NCBI GenBank assembly: GCA_900315675.1
Contig: OMZY01000001.1
Span: 186,001-250,000, forward strand
Direction: 5' to 3'
DNA length: 64,000 bases
Source of the DNA: an uncultured Eubacteriales bacterium
GTDB taxonomy: Bacteria; Bacillota; Clostridia; Christensenellales; Aristaeellaceae
Shown here piece by piece: positions 50,070 through 59,353 of this stretch; the first letter of the stretch is position 1; each line of letters starts with the position of its first letter. The notes under the pieces were generated by a model, which was given only the letters and a program-made list of their open reading frames with translations, was not told the DNA's origin and ran no database searches. Position numbers and translations under genes: made by a program.

Positions 50070-52409
50070 TCAGACGGACCAGATGTCCTTCGCATACTCA
50101 CGGATGGTCCGGTCAGAGGAGAACTTGCCGGCACAGGCCACATTCATCAGGCATTTGCGGGCAAAGCCGGTTTCATCAGCTTTGGCGTCGCGGATGGCAC
50201 GGAGTTTTGTTTCATAATAATCCCCGAAGTCCTTCATGACGAAATAATGATCAGGTTTATGCCAGGAGGCCCCCTTCAGAATCGCGTCATGGAGTTCGGC
50301 AAGCATGCCGTCATCATCCGGGAAGGTTCCGTCGGTCAGTGTATCGAGGGCACGGCGCAGCAGGGCATTTTTGTTATAAATCTTTACAGGATCATAAGTA
50401 TCCCTGATCTTTTCAAGCTCTTCCACTGTGGCACCGAAAATATAATTGTTTTCACGGCCGGCTTCCTCAACAATCTCCACATTGGCGCCGTCAAAGGTTC
50501 CAAGCGTTACAGCACCGTTCAGCATCAGCTTCATATTACCTGTGCCGGATGCTTCCGTGCCCGCAGGAGAAATCTGCTCAGATATATCCGCAGCAGGAAT
50601 GATCTTTTCAGCCCAGGAACAGTTGTAATTACGGATGAAAACCACTTTCAGGCGGTCTTTCGTTTTCGGATCGTTGTTCACTTTGTCAGCAATCATATTG
50701 ATCCAGTGAATAACAGCCTTGGCACGGTCATAACCCGGCGCGGCTTTGGCACCGAAGATGAAAGCGACCGGGGGCAGATCACTGAGCTGTCCGCGCTTCA
50801 GCTGATCATAGATAGCCAGAATGCTCAGGGCGTTCATGAACTGGCGCTTGTATTCATGGAGACGTTTGACCTGAACGTCGAAAACCATATCGGGATCCAG
50901 TGTAATTCCTTCCCGGGCCAGAATCTCAGCACAGAGCTGCTTCTTTTTGGTTTTCTTTACAGTACGGAATTTACCGCAGAGAGATTTGTTTATTTTCGGG
51001 ACAAGCGCCTTCAGTTTATCCAGATCTGTTTCAAAGCCGGGACCGATCTGATCGGTAATCAGTTTGGAAAGCTCCGGGTTGCACAAGCCGAGCCAGCGGC
51101 GCTGGGTGATTCCGTTGGTCTTGTTCTGGAACCGTTCCGGGTAAAGCTGATACCAGTCAGCAAAGACATCGTTTTTAAGAATTTCGCTGTGGAGGGCTGC
51201 GACACCGTTAATGGCATGAGTGGCATAAGTTGCCAGTTCCGCCATATGAACGCGGCCGTCCAGAATGATGCACAGGGACGGTGTAATTTCCTTTCCGGCC
51301 CGTTTCATTTCCCTGCGGAAGCGGGCATCGATCTTCCTGATGACAGAAACAATCTGCGGGCAGACGGAGGAGAGGAGGGAAAGATCCCACTTTTCCAGCG
51401 CTTCCTGCATGACGGTATGGTTGGTATAGGCGAAGGTATCCCTGGCAATCAGGAAAGCGTCTTCAAAAGATACGCCATCCTCGCCAAGCAGACGGATCAG
51501 CTCAGGAATGGCCATCGTGGGATGCGTATCGTTCAGCTGGGCGGCCACTTCTTTGGCGAAGAAGGAATAATCACTTCCGTGACGTTTCCGGTATGCCCGC
51601 AGGATATCCTGCATCGTCGCGGAAACCAGCACATACTGCTGTTTGACACGAAGCTGTTTTCCCTCTTTTTTAGTGTCGTTGGGATACAGGAACTTGGTGA
51701 TGTCCTCCGCCTGATTTTTACCGGCGGCAGCCTTTGCGTAATCCTGGCTGTTGAAAACCGCAAAGTCAATTTCTTTCAGGCTTTCGGTTTGCCACAGGCG
51801 CAGGGTACCGACATTCTTAGCCCCGAACCCCACCACAGGCATATCATAGGGAACTGCCAGAACGTCTCCTGTTTTCATGGAAACAACCACAGCTTCATCG
51901 AGACGGCGGATTGACCAGGGATCACCGTACTTTGACCAGTCATCAGGAAGCTCCACCTGACGGCCGTTTACGAAATCCTGTTTGAACAGGCCGTAACGGA
52001 ACCGAAGCCCGTAACCGGTCAAAGGAACATTACAGGTTACCGCACTGTCCAGGAAACACGCGGCAAGACGGCCGAGACCGCCATTTCCGAAGGCGTCATC
52101 CTCCACGTCCTCCAGAATGGAAATATCCACTCCTTTTTCCTTCAGCAGGATGCCGACCTCATCCAGCAGTCCCATGCAGTAAAGGTTGTTATAGACCAGG
52201 CGGCCCACCAGGAATTCCATGGAAAGATAGGCGGCCTGACGACGGGAGGCGCGGGCTTTCTCTTTTTTGATCCAGAGGGGAGCCAGTGTATCCATGGCCG
52301 CGCCGGAAACCGCGTTGTGCAGTTCCTGGGCAGAGGCATGGGCAAGGTCTTTGTGATATTCAGTCATCATACGCTGTTCAGCGTCTTTCAGCAGTTGTTT
52401 CGCATTCAT
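50070..52409 (-). CDS. glgP: Glycogen/maltodextrin phosphorylase
   Basis: 779 residues, GT35 family. The PLP-lysine motif EASGTGNMKLMLNGAVTLGT, the N-terminal YLSMEFLVGR, GNGGLGRLAACFLDS, and the central FNDTHP-like LNDTHPTMAIPEL are all present. It releases glucose-1-phosphate from alpha-1,4-glucans; the pgcA mutase elsewhere in the window converts it to glucose-6-phosphate. The ribosome site AAAGGAGG is eight bases before the ATG. It is the last gene of the lacI-malQ-glgP operon, after a hairpin. Confidence 0.95.
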   Translation of the reverse strand: MNAKQLLKDAEQRMMTEYHKDLAHASAQELHNAVSGAAMDTLAPLWIKKEKARASRRQAAYLSMEFLVGRLVYNNLYCMGLLDEVGILLKEKGVDISILEDVEDDAFGNGGLGRLAACFLDSAVTCNVPLTGYGLRFRYGLFKQDFVNGRQVELPDDWSKYGDPWSIRRLDEAVVVSMKTGDVLAVPYDMPVVGFGAKNVGTLRLWQTESLKEIDFAVFNSQDYAKAAAGKNQAEDITKFLYPNDTKKEGKQLRVKQQYVLVSATMQDILRAYRKRHGSDYSFFAKEVAAQLNDTHPTMAIPELIRLLGEDGVSFEDAFLIARDTFAYTNHTVMQEALEKWDLSLLSSVCPQIVSVIRKIDARFRREMKRAGKEITPSLCIILDGRVHMAELATYATHAINGVAALHSEILKNDVFADWYQLYPERFQNKTNGITQRRWLGLCNPELSKLITDQIGPGFETDLDKLKALVPKINKSLCGKFRTVKKTKKKQLCAEILAREGITLDPDMVFDVQVKRLHEYKRQFMNALSILAIYDQLKRGQLSDLPPVAFIFGAKAAPGYDRAKAVIHWINMIADKVNNDPKTKDRLKVVFIRNYNCSWAEKIIPAADISEQISPAGTEASGTGNMKLMLNGAVTLGTFDGANVEIVEEAGRENNYIFGATVEELEKIRDTYDPVKIYNKNALLRRALDTLTDGTFPDDDGMLAELHDAILKGASWHKPDHYFVMKDFGDYYETKLRAIRDAKADETGFARKCLMNVACAGKFSSDRTIREYAKDIWSV

Positions 52410-52455
52410 GTTCCGAAACCTCCTTTTGGTTGTTTGTCCGGCCTTGGCATACAGA

Positions 52456-52480
52456 GCGTCCGCCCTGCAGAGGCGGACGC
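52456..52480 (-). other. Strong hairpin between malQ and glgP
   Basis: GCGTCCGCC (52456-52464) pairs with GGCGGACGC (52472-52480) around a seven-base loop. No T-run follows, so it is more likely an mRNA processing or stability element than a terminator. Confidence 0.6.
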
Positions 52481-52485
52481 GAGCG

Positions 52486-53961
52486 TCACAGACGATCTGT
52501 TTCCCGGTTCAGACGGTAATACTTCATGGATAAATCGAGGGAAAGCTGATCCGGCTTCATACGCCAGGTCCAGTTGTTTCCGATTGTGCCTGGATAATTC
52601 ATCCGGGCGTAAGTATCAAGGCCCAGAACGTCCTGCATGGGAATGACAACAGTTTCGCAGGGACCTTTGAAGAGAGCGCGGATAAAAGCTTCCGGTGCTT
52701 CATCCGCTCCGGAGAAGCCGAGGGTTTTCTCTGCAAAGGCCAGCGCTTTGGGATCAGCTTTCCTGGCCCAGCCCAGGGTAGTGTCATTATCATGTGTACC
52801 GGTATACGCCACGGTGTTTTTCTCATACAGCCCGATAAAGTGCGGATTGGATTCGTCAGAGTCAAATCCGAAGGTGAGTACCTTCATGCCGGGATATCCG
52901 CACCAGTCAAGCAGTCTGCGTACCCGGCGGTTCACGCACCCCAGATCCTCTGCGATGATGCGGATTCCGGGAACTTCCTGATCCAGCCGTCTGAACAGGG
53001 CCTTTCCGGGCCCGATTACCCACCGTCCTTTACGGGCGTTCGGCATTCCGTTTTTGATGGAATAATAGTTGGCAAAACCGATAAAGTGATCTATGCGGAT
53101 CATATCATACAGTTCCGCCATGCCCTTCATGCGGTCCACCCACCAGTCAAACTTCCGGCAGAAACGCAGGTAAGTCCAGCGGTAAAGAGGATTACCCCAC
53201 AGCTGGCCGTCCGCAGAGAAATAATCCGGCGGGACTCCGGCAACGCGCTTCGGGACAAGGTTTTTATCCAGCTGGAAGATATCCGGATGCGTCCAGGTAT
53301 CAGCTGAATCTTCAGCCACATAAATGGGCATATCACCGAAAAGGAGAACGGAACGTTCATTGCAGTATTTCTTCAGACTGAACCATTGCTTTCTGAACAG
53401 ATACTGGCAAAAGATATGGTAGTCGATCTCGTCAGCCAGCTCCTCCCGGTAATGCCTGACCGCGTCAGGCTTGCGGAAACGGATATCCTTATCCGGCCAT
53501 TTTGTCCACATCTGACCGCTAAAGTGCTTCTTCAGGGCTGTGAACAGAGCATAATCCTGCACCCAGGGATTGGCACGGCAGAATTCGTCAATCTGCCCGC
53601 TGAGCCTTTCACGCGATTCACCGTAGCAGCGGCGGAGAAGCATTTCCTTATTTTCACGGACGGCATCATATTCCACTTTTTCAGGATCAGCCGGAACGAA
53701 TTCCTCTTCGTCTGAAAAGGTCAGAAGACCCTGATCGCGGAGCCTCCCGCAGGAGATCAGCAGGGGATTGCCAGCAAAAACTGATGAAGACTGATAGGGA
53801 CTTTCACCGTAGCCGGTAGGCCCGATGGGGAGAACCTGCCAGATCCGGATGCCGGAAGCCTGCAGAAAATCCGCAAAGGCATAGGCTTCATCACCCATGG
53901 AGCCGATGCCCCCGGGAGAAGGAAGGGAGGAGATATGCATCAGAATACCGCTGGAACGCAT
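52486..53961 (-). CDS. malQ: 4-alpha-glucanotransferase (amylomaltase, GH77)
   Basis: 491 residues. Starts RSSGILMHISSLPSPGGIG and keeps QVLPIGPTGYGESPYQS, FGDMPIYVAEDSADTW, MIRIDHFIGF (nucleophile Asp), IAEDLG (acid/base Glu) and YTGTHDNDTT. It rearranges maltodextrins, producing longer chains that GlgP can attack. Lies between lacI (21-base gap) and glgP, so all three are one operon. The ribosome site is AAAGGAAG. Confidence 0.95.
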   Translation of the reverse strand: MRSSGILMHISSLPSPGGIGSMGDEAYAFADFLQASGIRIWQVLPIGPTGYGESPYQSSSVFAGNPLLISCGRLRDQGLLTFSDEEEFVPADPEKVEYDAVRENKEMLLRRCYGESRERLSGQIDEFCRANPWVQDYALFTALKKHFSGQMWTKWPDKDIRFRKPDAVRHYREELADEIDYHIFCQYLFRKQWFSLKKYCNERSVLLFGDMPIYVAEDSADTWTHPDIFQLDKNLVPKRVAGVPPDYFSADGQLWGNPLYRWTYLRFCRKFDWWVDRMKGMAELYDMIRIDHFIGFANYYSIKNGMPNARKGRWVIGPGKALFRRLDQEVPGIRIIAEDLGCVNRRVRRLLDWCGYPGMKVLTFGFDSDESNPHFIGLYEKNTVAYTGTHDNDTTLGWARKADPKALAFAEKTLGFSGADEAPEAFIRALFKGPCETVVIPMQDVLGLDTYARMNYPGTIGNNWTWRMKPDQLSLDLSMKYYRLNRETDRL

Positions 53962-53981
53962 AGAACGACGCTTCCTTTCTT

Positions 53982-54998
53982 TTATGCGCGATTACAGGGC
54001 GCAATGGATTCTCTTTTGCGGAAGGCGGCGTCCACCAGAATATGCCGGGGAGCGGCGCCTTTTTCCATCATATCCAGCAACAGGTTCACGCTGCGGCGGG
54101 CAATTTCATTGACAGGCTGTTCCACTGTGGTCAGCCGGGGAAGGGTAAAGCGGCTGATGTCCACACCGTCAAAGCCAACGACACTGACATCCTCCGGTAC
54201 GGATTTGCCCAGATCGCGCAGGGCGCGGATGGCGCCGACGGCAACGGTATCACTCATGGCGAACAAGGCGGTGGCATCAGGACGCTCGGTGAAAAAGACC
54301 CGGGCCAGTTCGTATCCGGCTTCAAAAGAGAAGCGGGTTTCCCGGTAAAGGGAATTATCATAACTCAGCCCTCTGTCCGTAAAGGCATCACAGAAGCCCT
54401 GGAAACGCATGGCCAGCGAGTCACCGGCAACCGGGTTGGAACCGAAGACGGCAATGCGGCGGTGGCCGCAGTTGAGCAGCTCCTCCGCAACGGTACGACC
54501 CATGCTGCGGTCGTCCACAGCGACAGAAGAAGCACGGGCCAGAGAAGCGGATTCTGCATTGACGGTTGTGAAAACCATGGGGATATCCAGCCCGCGGATC
54601 GCATCCACGCGATTGTCAATGAGACTTCCGACAAAGATCAGTCCCTTGACATGATTCTGACGGGTCATGCGGAGTGCCGTGAGGAACTCATCGGCTTTTT
54701 CATCAATATATTCCGTTATGAAATTGTCCGGAACAGTGTCCGCCCGATCCAGAATGGCCTCCGCCAGGGAACTGAGAAAAGGATTGGAACGGCCGCGGAT
54801 GACCACGCCGATCACCTCGTTGCCCTGTTTCAGACCCCTGGCATTCGTATTCCCGACAAAACTGCATTCCTTGATGATCTGCTCCACTTTTTCGCGGGTG
54901 GCGCTGTTAACATCAGGACGGTTGTTCAGCACACGGCTGACCGTGGTAACAGAAACTCCGGCCATCGCGGCTATATCTTTAATTGTGTAGACTTTCAC
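53982..54998 (-). CDS. LacI-family transcriptional regulator
   Basis: GTG start at 54998, nine bases after GGGAGG; the longer frame to 55058 would read through the operator repeats. 338 residues: HTH at the N-terminus (VYTIKDIAAMAGVSVTTVSRVLN), hinge with LKQGNEVIGVV, then a periplasmic-binding-protein-like sugar-sensing domain (GHRRIAVFGSNPVAGDS; SVVGFDGVDISRF). First gene of the malQ-glgP operon, so likely a maltodextrin repressor that also controls itself. Confidence 0.93.
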   Translation of the reverse strand: MKVYTIKDIAAMAGVSVTTVSRVLNNRPDVNSATREKVEQIIKECSFVGNTNARGLKQGNEVIGVVIRGRSNPFLSSLAEAILDRADTVPDNFITEYIDEKADEFLTALRMTRQNHVKGLIFVGSLIDNRVDAIRGLDIPMVFTTVNAESASLARASSVAVDDRSMGRTVAEELLNCGHRRIAVFGSNPVAGDSLAMRFQGFCDAFTDRGLSYDNSLYRETRFSFEAGYELARVFFTERPDATALFAMSDTVAVGAIRALRDLGKSVPEDVSVVGFDGVDISRFTLPRLTTVEQPVNEIARRSVNLLLDMMEKGAAPRHILVDAAFRKRESIAPCNRA

Positions 54999-55028
54999 GG
55001 TTTCTGACCTCCCGTTGATCCTGATTCC

Positions 55029-55052
55029 GGTAACGGTAACGGTAACGTTTTC
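55029..55052. promoter_or_regulatory. Triple GGTAAC repeat with LacI/CcpA-type operator before lacI
   Basis: Three tandem GGTAAC units (55029-55046) run into GGTAACGTTTTC (55041-55052), which shares the AACGTTT core with the alpha-galactosidase operator. On the minus strand it also matches 12 of 14 cre positions. It lies between the lacI promoter and start, so a bound repressor would block elongation. Confidence 0.65.
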
Positions 55053-55060
55053 AAGCAAAG

Positions 55061-55087
55061 ATTATCACAAGCCAGACTGTTCGTCAA
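55061..55087 (-). promoter_or_regulatory. Promoter of the lacI-malQ-glgP operon
   Basis: On the minus strand TTGACG (55082-55087) and GATAAT (55061-55066) with a short 15-base spacer. The non-ideal spacing suggests a moderate or activator-assisted promoter. Confidence 0.5.
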
Positions 55088-55111
55088 TCCCTTTCAGCGA
55101 TATCTTCGAGG

Positions 55112-55140
55112 TTGATTTTTGAAATCTTATGCTATATAAT
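55112..55140 (+). promoter_or_regulatory. Promoter of the secreted LRR protein gene
   Basis: TTGATT (55112-55117), a 17-base spacer and TATAAT (55135-55140), followed after about 20 bases by GGGAGG. Confidence 0.8.
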
Positions 55141-55168
55141 GTATGAGTATAAAATTCGGGAGGTGTGC

Positions 55169-55882
55169 ATGATGAAAAAGCGGATCCTGCTGATCCTGCT
55201 TGCGCTGTGTGTTTTTCTATGCGCTGTGCCCACCTATGCCGATGAGTGGGACGACGATGATGACTGGCTTGATGACGATCACGGCAGCGCTTTTGAGGAA
55301 GAAGCCGGAACGAGTGATTTCAGGACCATCGCCGGATATGATATGGGCGAAAGATTCGTCTGCGGTGACTATGTATACCAGATGACCGAAGACGGGGAGG
55401 GCGCTCTGCTGACCAATTACTCCGGAACTTCCGGAGACGTTGTGATTCCCGAAACAGTGGACGGTCATCCGGTTGTCGCGGTGGGCGCGCACATGTTTGC
55501 TTATAATGAAGCGGTGGAATCCGTGAAACTGCCGGAAGGAATCCGGTCCATCGGCAATATGGCTTTCTTCAAATGTACCCATCTTCAGGGGATCGAGATT
55601 CCTGAAGGGGTGACCATGATTGATGAATGCTGCTTCGGCGGATGCGAAGCACTCTCTGAAGTAAAGCTGCCCTCCTCACTGGAGGAAGTCGGCCGGTTCG
55701 GCTTCCTGGCCTGCACTCAGCTGAAGGAAATTGTATTCGGTGATGAACTGAAAGCGATCGGTCCCGGCGCCTTCCAGATGTGCGCATCGCTGAGCAAGGT
55801 GTCCATTCCGGCCGGGCAGAATGTAACCATTGAAGAAGATTCCTTTGCCGGCTGTTCTCCCGAACTGCAGATTCTGTACTGA
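55169..55882 (+). CDS. Secreted BspA-type leucine-rich-repeat protein
   Basis: Start at ATG 55169 (or 55172) after GGGAGG; the longer frame from 55112 would lie in the promoter. About 237 residues: signal peptide (KKRILLILLALCVFLCAVPTYA), an Asp-rich mature N-terminus (DEWDDDDDWLDDD), then about five LRR_5 units of about 23 residues (such as IEIPEGVTMIDECCFGGCEAL). BspA-type repeats mediate adhesion or protein contacts. No anchor is seen, so it is probably released or held by the acidic segment. The gene stands alone with promoter and terminator. Confidence 0.85.
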   Translation: MMKKRILLILLALCVFLCAVPTYADEWDDDDDWLDDDHGSAFEEEAGTSDFRTIAGYDMGERFVCGDYVYQMTEDGEGALLTNYSGTSGDVVIPETVDGHPVVAVGAHMFAYNEAVESVKLPEGIRSIGNMAFFKCTHLQGIEIPEGVTMIDECCFGGCEALSEVKLPSSLEEVGRFGFLACTQLKEIVFGDELKAIGPGAFQMCASLSKVSIPAGQNVTIEEDSFAGCSPELQILY

Positions 55883-55899
55883 TGTACCATTCAGACAAT

Positions 55900-55930
55900 A
55901 AAACCCGGACAGAAATTCTGTCCGGGTTTT
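55900..55930. terminator. Bidirectional terminator between LRR gene and zinc-ribbon gene
   Basis: AAAACCCGGACAGA (55900-55913) pairs with TCTGTCCGGGTTTT (55917-55930); the stem itself supplies U-runs on both strands. Confidence 0.88.
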
Positions 55931-55945
55931 GTAATACGCGTATTA

Positions 55946-56647
55946 TTACGGAATGATCATTCGTCCACAGGTTTCACATTCCACCAGCGTGCCGCCTTTG
56001 ATCTTTGAAAGGATGGCAGAGGGAAGGGAAGTGTTGCATCCGGAACACTGGCCGTGAATCAGCCGGGCAACCGGAGGCGTGATATGTTTCTTGATCGTTT
56101 CGTATTCCTCCAGCAGGGCGGCATCTACCTGATCCATTACTTCTTTGGCTTTTGCCCGCTGGTTTTCCAGCTCGCCCTTCTTGCTTTTGGATTCCTCTTC
56201 ATAATCTGCCTTGAGCTGGTCAAAGGATTTCTTGGCGTTGGCCGCTTCCAGACGGACGCTGCGCTGCAGCTTTTCATTGGCGTCCGTTTCCTTGACGATG
56301 CGGCTGATTTCCACCTCGTACTGACGGATTGTATCACGGCAGCGACTGACCTCGGCGAGGAGAGATTTGACATCATCCGCTGTGGTGGGCGGCGCTGCCT
56401 CAAAACGCTTCTGAAGGCTGTCCAGCTGTTCCCTGGAACGGACGATGGCCTGGGCGATGATATCCTTGCGGTCTACCATAGCGCCGATATCCTCTTCTAT
56501 CTGCTTATACTGCTTCTGACGGTCGAGAATAAAATCACGGGCCTTTTCGAGCTTCTGCCTGGTCGGAGAACGCTTGATCGCCAGAGCGATGGCGTCCGCT
56601 TTCATGTCTTCCACCTGGTAAGCCCACAGAGCTTCATACTTTTCCAT
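55946..56647 (-). CDS. Coiled-coil protein with C4 zinc ribbon (COG1579)
   Basis: 233 residues: a long antiparallel coiled coil (residues about 25-180) and a C-terminal zinc ribbon, CSGCNTSLPSAIL ... VECETCGRMIIP. COG1579 proteins regularly follow nif3 in Firmicutes and a role in cell shape or nucleic-acid binding has been suggested. Last gene of the dgt-to-zinc-ribbon block. The ribosome site lies within ATAGGAGGCTCC. Confidence 0.88.
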   Translation of the reverse strand: MEKYEALWAYQVEDMKADAIALAIKRSPTRQKLEKARDFILDRQKQYKQIEEDIGAMVDRKDIIAQAIVRSREQLDSLQKRFEAAPPTTADDVKSLLAEVSRCRDTIRQYEVEISRIVKETDANEKLQRSVRLEAANAKKSFDQLKADYEEESKSKKGELENQRAKAKEVMDQVDAALLEEYETIKKHITPPVARLIHGQCSGCNTSLPSAILSKIKGGTLVECETCGRMIIP

Positions 56648-56681
56648 AAAGGAGCCTCCTATCTGACAGGATCACCGCCTG

Positions 56682-57452
56682 TCACGGTTGCCGGGGAAAG
56701 GAATAGGCGGATACACCCGACACATATATCCGCACATTACATTCTACCGTATTGACGGCTTTTTGTAAAGTTGAGGCAAGGCTGCGGATCCCGGGCTCCT
56801 CCGTGCAGAAATGGCCGCATTCAAAACCTGCGATACCGCTGTCCGCCATAGCGAGTCCGATGTGATGCCTGATCTCACCGGTGACAAAAGCCTGGCATCC
56901 GTTTTCCTTTGCCGCAGGCCACTCTTCACTGCCGCTTCCGCTGCAAAGCCCCACCTTACGGATGATGACAGAACCTGGCCCCATCAGGCGTACTTCTCCG
57001 TGAAGCCGCTCACGCAGAAAAGCAGCATACTCCTGTGCAGTCATCGGAGAAGGAAGTGATCCAAAGCGGAAAAAGCCGGAACCGGCAATGCCGGTGAGAC
57101 CGCAGCGTTCCGCCAGAATATCGTTGATGCCCCCCGAGGCCTGATCCAGATTGGTATGGGCGGCAATGTGACTGATGTTTTCACGGATCAGCCGGCGGAT
57201 CAGGCGGCTTTCATAAGCTCCATCCGTCAGGGAACGAATCGGACTGATCATAAGCGGATGATGCGTTACAATCAGCTGAACGCCGAGACGAACTGCTTCA
57301 TCGATAACCTGCTCTGTGAGATCAAGAGCAAAAAGGATACCGTTTATTTCCTGCGACGCGGATCCCACCAGCAGGCCGGAATTGTCGAAATCAGCCTGTG
57401 TTTCAAAGGGAGCTGTCCGATCTATCAGATCATAAACATCCTTTACCGTCAT
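56682..57452 (-). CDS. Nif3-like dinuclear metal-centre protein (YqfO family)
   Basis: 256 residues. LIVTHHPLM and AAHTNLDQASGGIND give the metal ligands, with GHFCTEEPG at the C-terminal site. The PII-like insertion seen in longer YqfO proteins is absent; this is the short form. Family members may act as GTP cyclohydrolase-like or metal-chaperone proteins; the function is unsettled. The ATG overlaps the trmK stop by four bases. Confidence 0.92.
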   Translation of the reverse strand: MTVKDVYDLIDRTAPFETQADFDNSGLLVGSASQEINGILFALDLTEQVIDEAVRLGVQLIVTHHPLMISPIRSLTDGAYESRLIRRLIRENISHIAAHTNLDQASGGINDILAERCGLTGIAGSGFFRFGSLPSPMTAQEYAAFLRERLHGEVRLMGPGSVIIRKVGLCSGSGSEEWPAAKENGCQAFVTGEIRHHIGLAMADSGIAGFECGHFCTEEPGIRSLASTLQKAVNTVECNVRIYVSGVSAYSFPRQP

Positions 57453-58147
57453 GATGATCTTCCTTTCCCGATTCTTTCATCATAGAACGCAATATCTTCC
57501 TGAACCTGAGCAATAAGGGATTCCTGCGGAATATCCGCGGAAACAAGTCCCCGAAGCTTATCCTGAAGGACATCCCTTCGCCTGATGAGATACGGGATCA
57601 GCTGATCGGAGGATGAATTGAAAAGAGGTCCTCCGAGCCGGATCTCCCGCGGAGAAAGAATGCCGGCACCGGGCCTTGCCCGCAGAACAAGATAATACCT
57701 GCCTGCACAGAAGCAGGGCTCTTCCCGGTCCAGGTGATAACCGATGCAGCAGACGGCCTCCCGGATAAGCGGAAGATCCGTATGAGCAGACAGAATCAGC
57801 GAGGCGCCCAGAAGCTTTTCTCTGCCTTGCAGCAGAATATCATGCACTGTACGGCCACCCATCCCGGTGATTGAAATCATGCCGCAGGGCTCGGTGAGCG
57901 GCTGAAGACCGTTTCCTGCGCGGAGATCGGTACGGGCGGAAAGATGACAGCGGATTACAGTTTCCCGGGCATTCTGCAGGGCGCTTTCGCTCAGATCTGT
58001 CAGGATCATATGCTGACAGCGGCCGCGCTGCAGGAGCGCGGCCGGTAGATGGGCGTGATCTGTGCCGATGTCCGCAGCCAGCTCACAGGAATCATAAAGA
58101 TCGTAGGCAAGCGAGAGGCGGGCATCCAGCTGTATCATACGTGCCAT
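57449..58147 (-). CDS. trmK: tRNA (adenine22-N1)-methyltransferase
   Basis: 232 residues. SAM-binding ELAADIGTDHAHLPAALL, ILTDLSESAL, GNGLQPL and ISITGMGGRTVHDIL match TrmK. It makes m1A22 in tRNAs. Three bases separate it from the rpoD stop and it overlaps nif3, the standard Firmicute order. Confidence 0.93.
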   Translation of the reverse strand: MARMIQLDARLSLAYDLYDSCELAADIGTDHAHLPAALLQRGRCQHMILTDLSESALQNARETVIRCHLSARTDLRAGNGLQPLTEPCGMISITGMGGRTVHDILLQGREKLLGASLILSAHTDLPLIREAVCCIGYHLDREEPCFCAGRYYLVLRARPGAGILSPREIRLGGPLFNSSSDQLIPYLIRRRDVLQDKLRGLVSADIPQESLIAQVQEDIAFYDERIGKGRSS

Positions 58148-58150
58148 GGC

Positions 58151-59278
58151 TTAATCGAGATAATCGCGCAGCTTCTTGCTGCGGGAAGGATGACGGAGCT
58201 TGCGGAGTGCCTTGGCCTCGATCTGACGGATACGTTCACGGGTAACGTTAAACTCTTTGCCGACTTCCTCCAGTGTGCGCTGATGACCGTCATCCAGACC
58301 GAAACGAAGACGCAGCACTTTTTCCTCGCGGGGGGTCAGGGTGTCCAGCACATCCATGAGCTGCTCCTTCATCAAAGCGAAGGACGCCGCTTCCGCAGGG
58401 GCGGGGGCATCATCATCCGGAATAAAATCGCCCAGATGGCTGTCCTCTTCTTCACCGATCGGTGTTTCAAGGGATACGGGTTCCTGAGCAATTTTGATGA
58501 TTTCACGGACTTTCGATTCGGAAATGCCCATTTCCTTGGCGATTTCCTCAGGCGTGGGTTCGCGGCCGTATTCCTGCAGCAACTGGCGGGAAATCCGGAT
58601 CAGCTTGTTGATGGTTTCGACCATATGAACAGGAATACGGATGGTACGGGCCTGGTCCGCAATGGCACGGGTAATGGCCTGACGGATCCACCAGGTCGCA
58701 TAGGTGGAGAACTTGAAACCTTTGCGGTAATCAAACTTTTCCACTGCTTTGATCAGACCGAGGTTGCCTTCCTGAATCAGATCCAGGAAAAGCATACCGC
58801 GGCCGACATACCTTTTGGCGATGGATACCACCAGACGGAGATTGGCTTCAGCCAGCTTCTGTTTGGCACTTTCATCACCGGCTTCCAGGCGCTTGGCGAT
58901 CTCGATTTCCTCCTCAGCAGTGAGAAGAGGAACCTTGCCGATTTCCTTGAGGTACATGCGCACCGGGTCATCGATACTGATGCCTTCCGGAACGCTGAGG
59001 TCGATGGAAGCGTTGTCTTCGCCCCCGATTCGGGCAATTTCGGCAGCCTGATCCGCAGCCTGCTCCTCGGTCAGGGTAACCTGGCGGTCAGCGGTGTCGT
59101 TAACGACAGATACGCCATAGGCTTCGAGCGTATCCAGTACGCGATCCAGCTGATCGGAATCCAGATCCATTCCGGAAAGCCGGTCCATAATTTCTTTATA
59201 GGTGATTGTTCCCCTGGATTTGCTGTACTCATAGAGCTCATCCAGACGGTTCTGCCTGTTTTCGGGTGACAATGACAA
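58151..59278 (-). CDS. rpoD: Housekeeping RNA polymerase sigma factor
   Basis: TTG start at 59278, six bases after AGGAGAGG; a further in-frame TTG at 59308 would put the ribosome site inside the gene. 375 residues with regions 1.1 ([13 protein letters not shown]), 1.2 ([17 protein letters not shown]), 2 ([20 protein letters not shown] and [14 protein letters not shown]), 3 and 4.2 ([18 protein letters not shown]). It recognises the TTGACA/TATAAT promoters seen throughout. It follows dnaG by about 75 bases. Confidence 0.96.
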   Translation of the reverse strand: MSLSPENRQNRLDELYEYSKSRGTITYKEIMDRLSGMDLDSDQLDRVLDTLEAYGVSVVNDTADRQVTLTEEQAADQAAEIARIGGEDNASIDLSVPEGISIDDPVRMYLKEIGKVPLLTAEEEIEIAKRLEAGDESAKQKLAEANLRLVVSIAKRYVGRGMLFLDLIQEGNLGLIKAVEKFDYRKGFKFSTYATWWIRQAITRAIADQARTIRIPVHMVETINKLIRISRQLLQEYGREPTPEEIAKEMGISESKVREIIKIAQEPVSLETPIGEEEDSHLGDFIPDDDAPAPAEAASFALMKEQLMDVLDTLTPREEKVLRLRFGLDDGHQRTLEEVGKEFNVTRERIRQIEAKALRKLRHPSRSKKLRDYLD

Positions 59279-59353
59279 TGGAATCCTCTCCTTCTGTTTG
59301 CGGCGCAATGCCGGTCCCTCCCGGAGTCTGTCAGACTTTCCGGGATTCGTGTT

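Noticed and set aside
54999-55058. Extended N-terminus of the LacI-type regulator
   Set aside because: The extra 20 residues are encoded by the operator repeats; GGGAGG points to the GTG at 54998.
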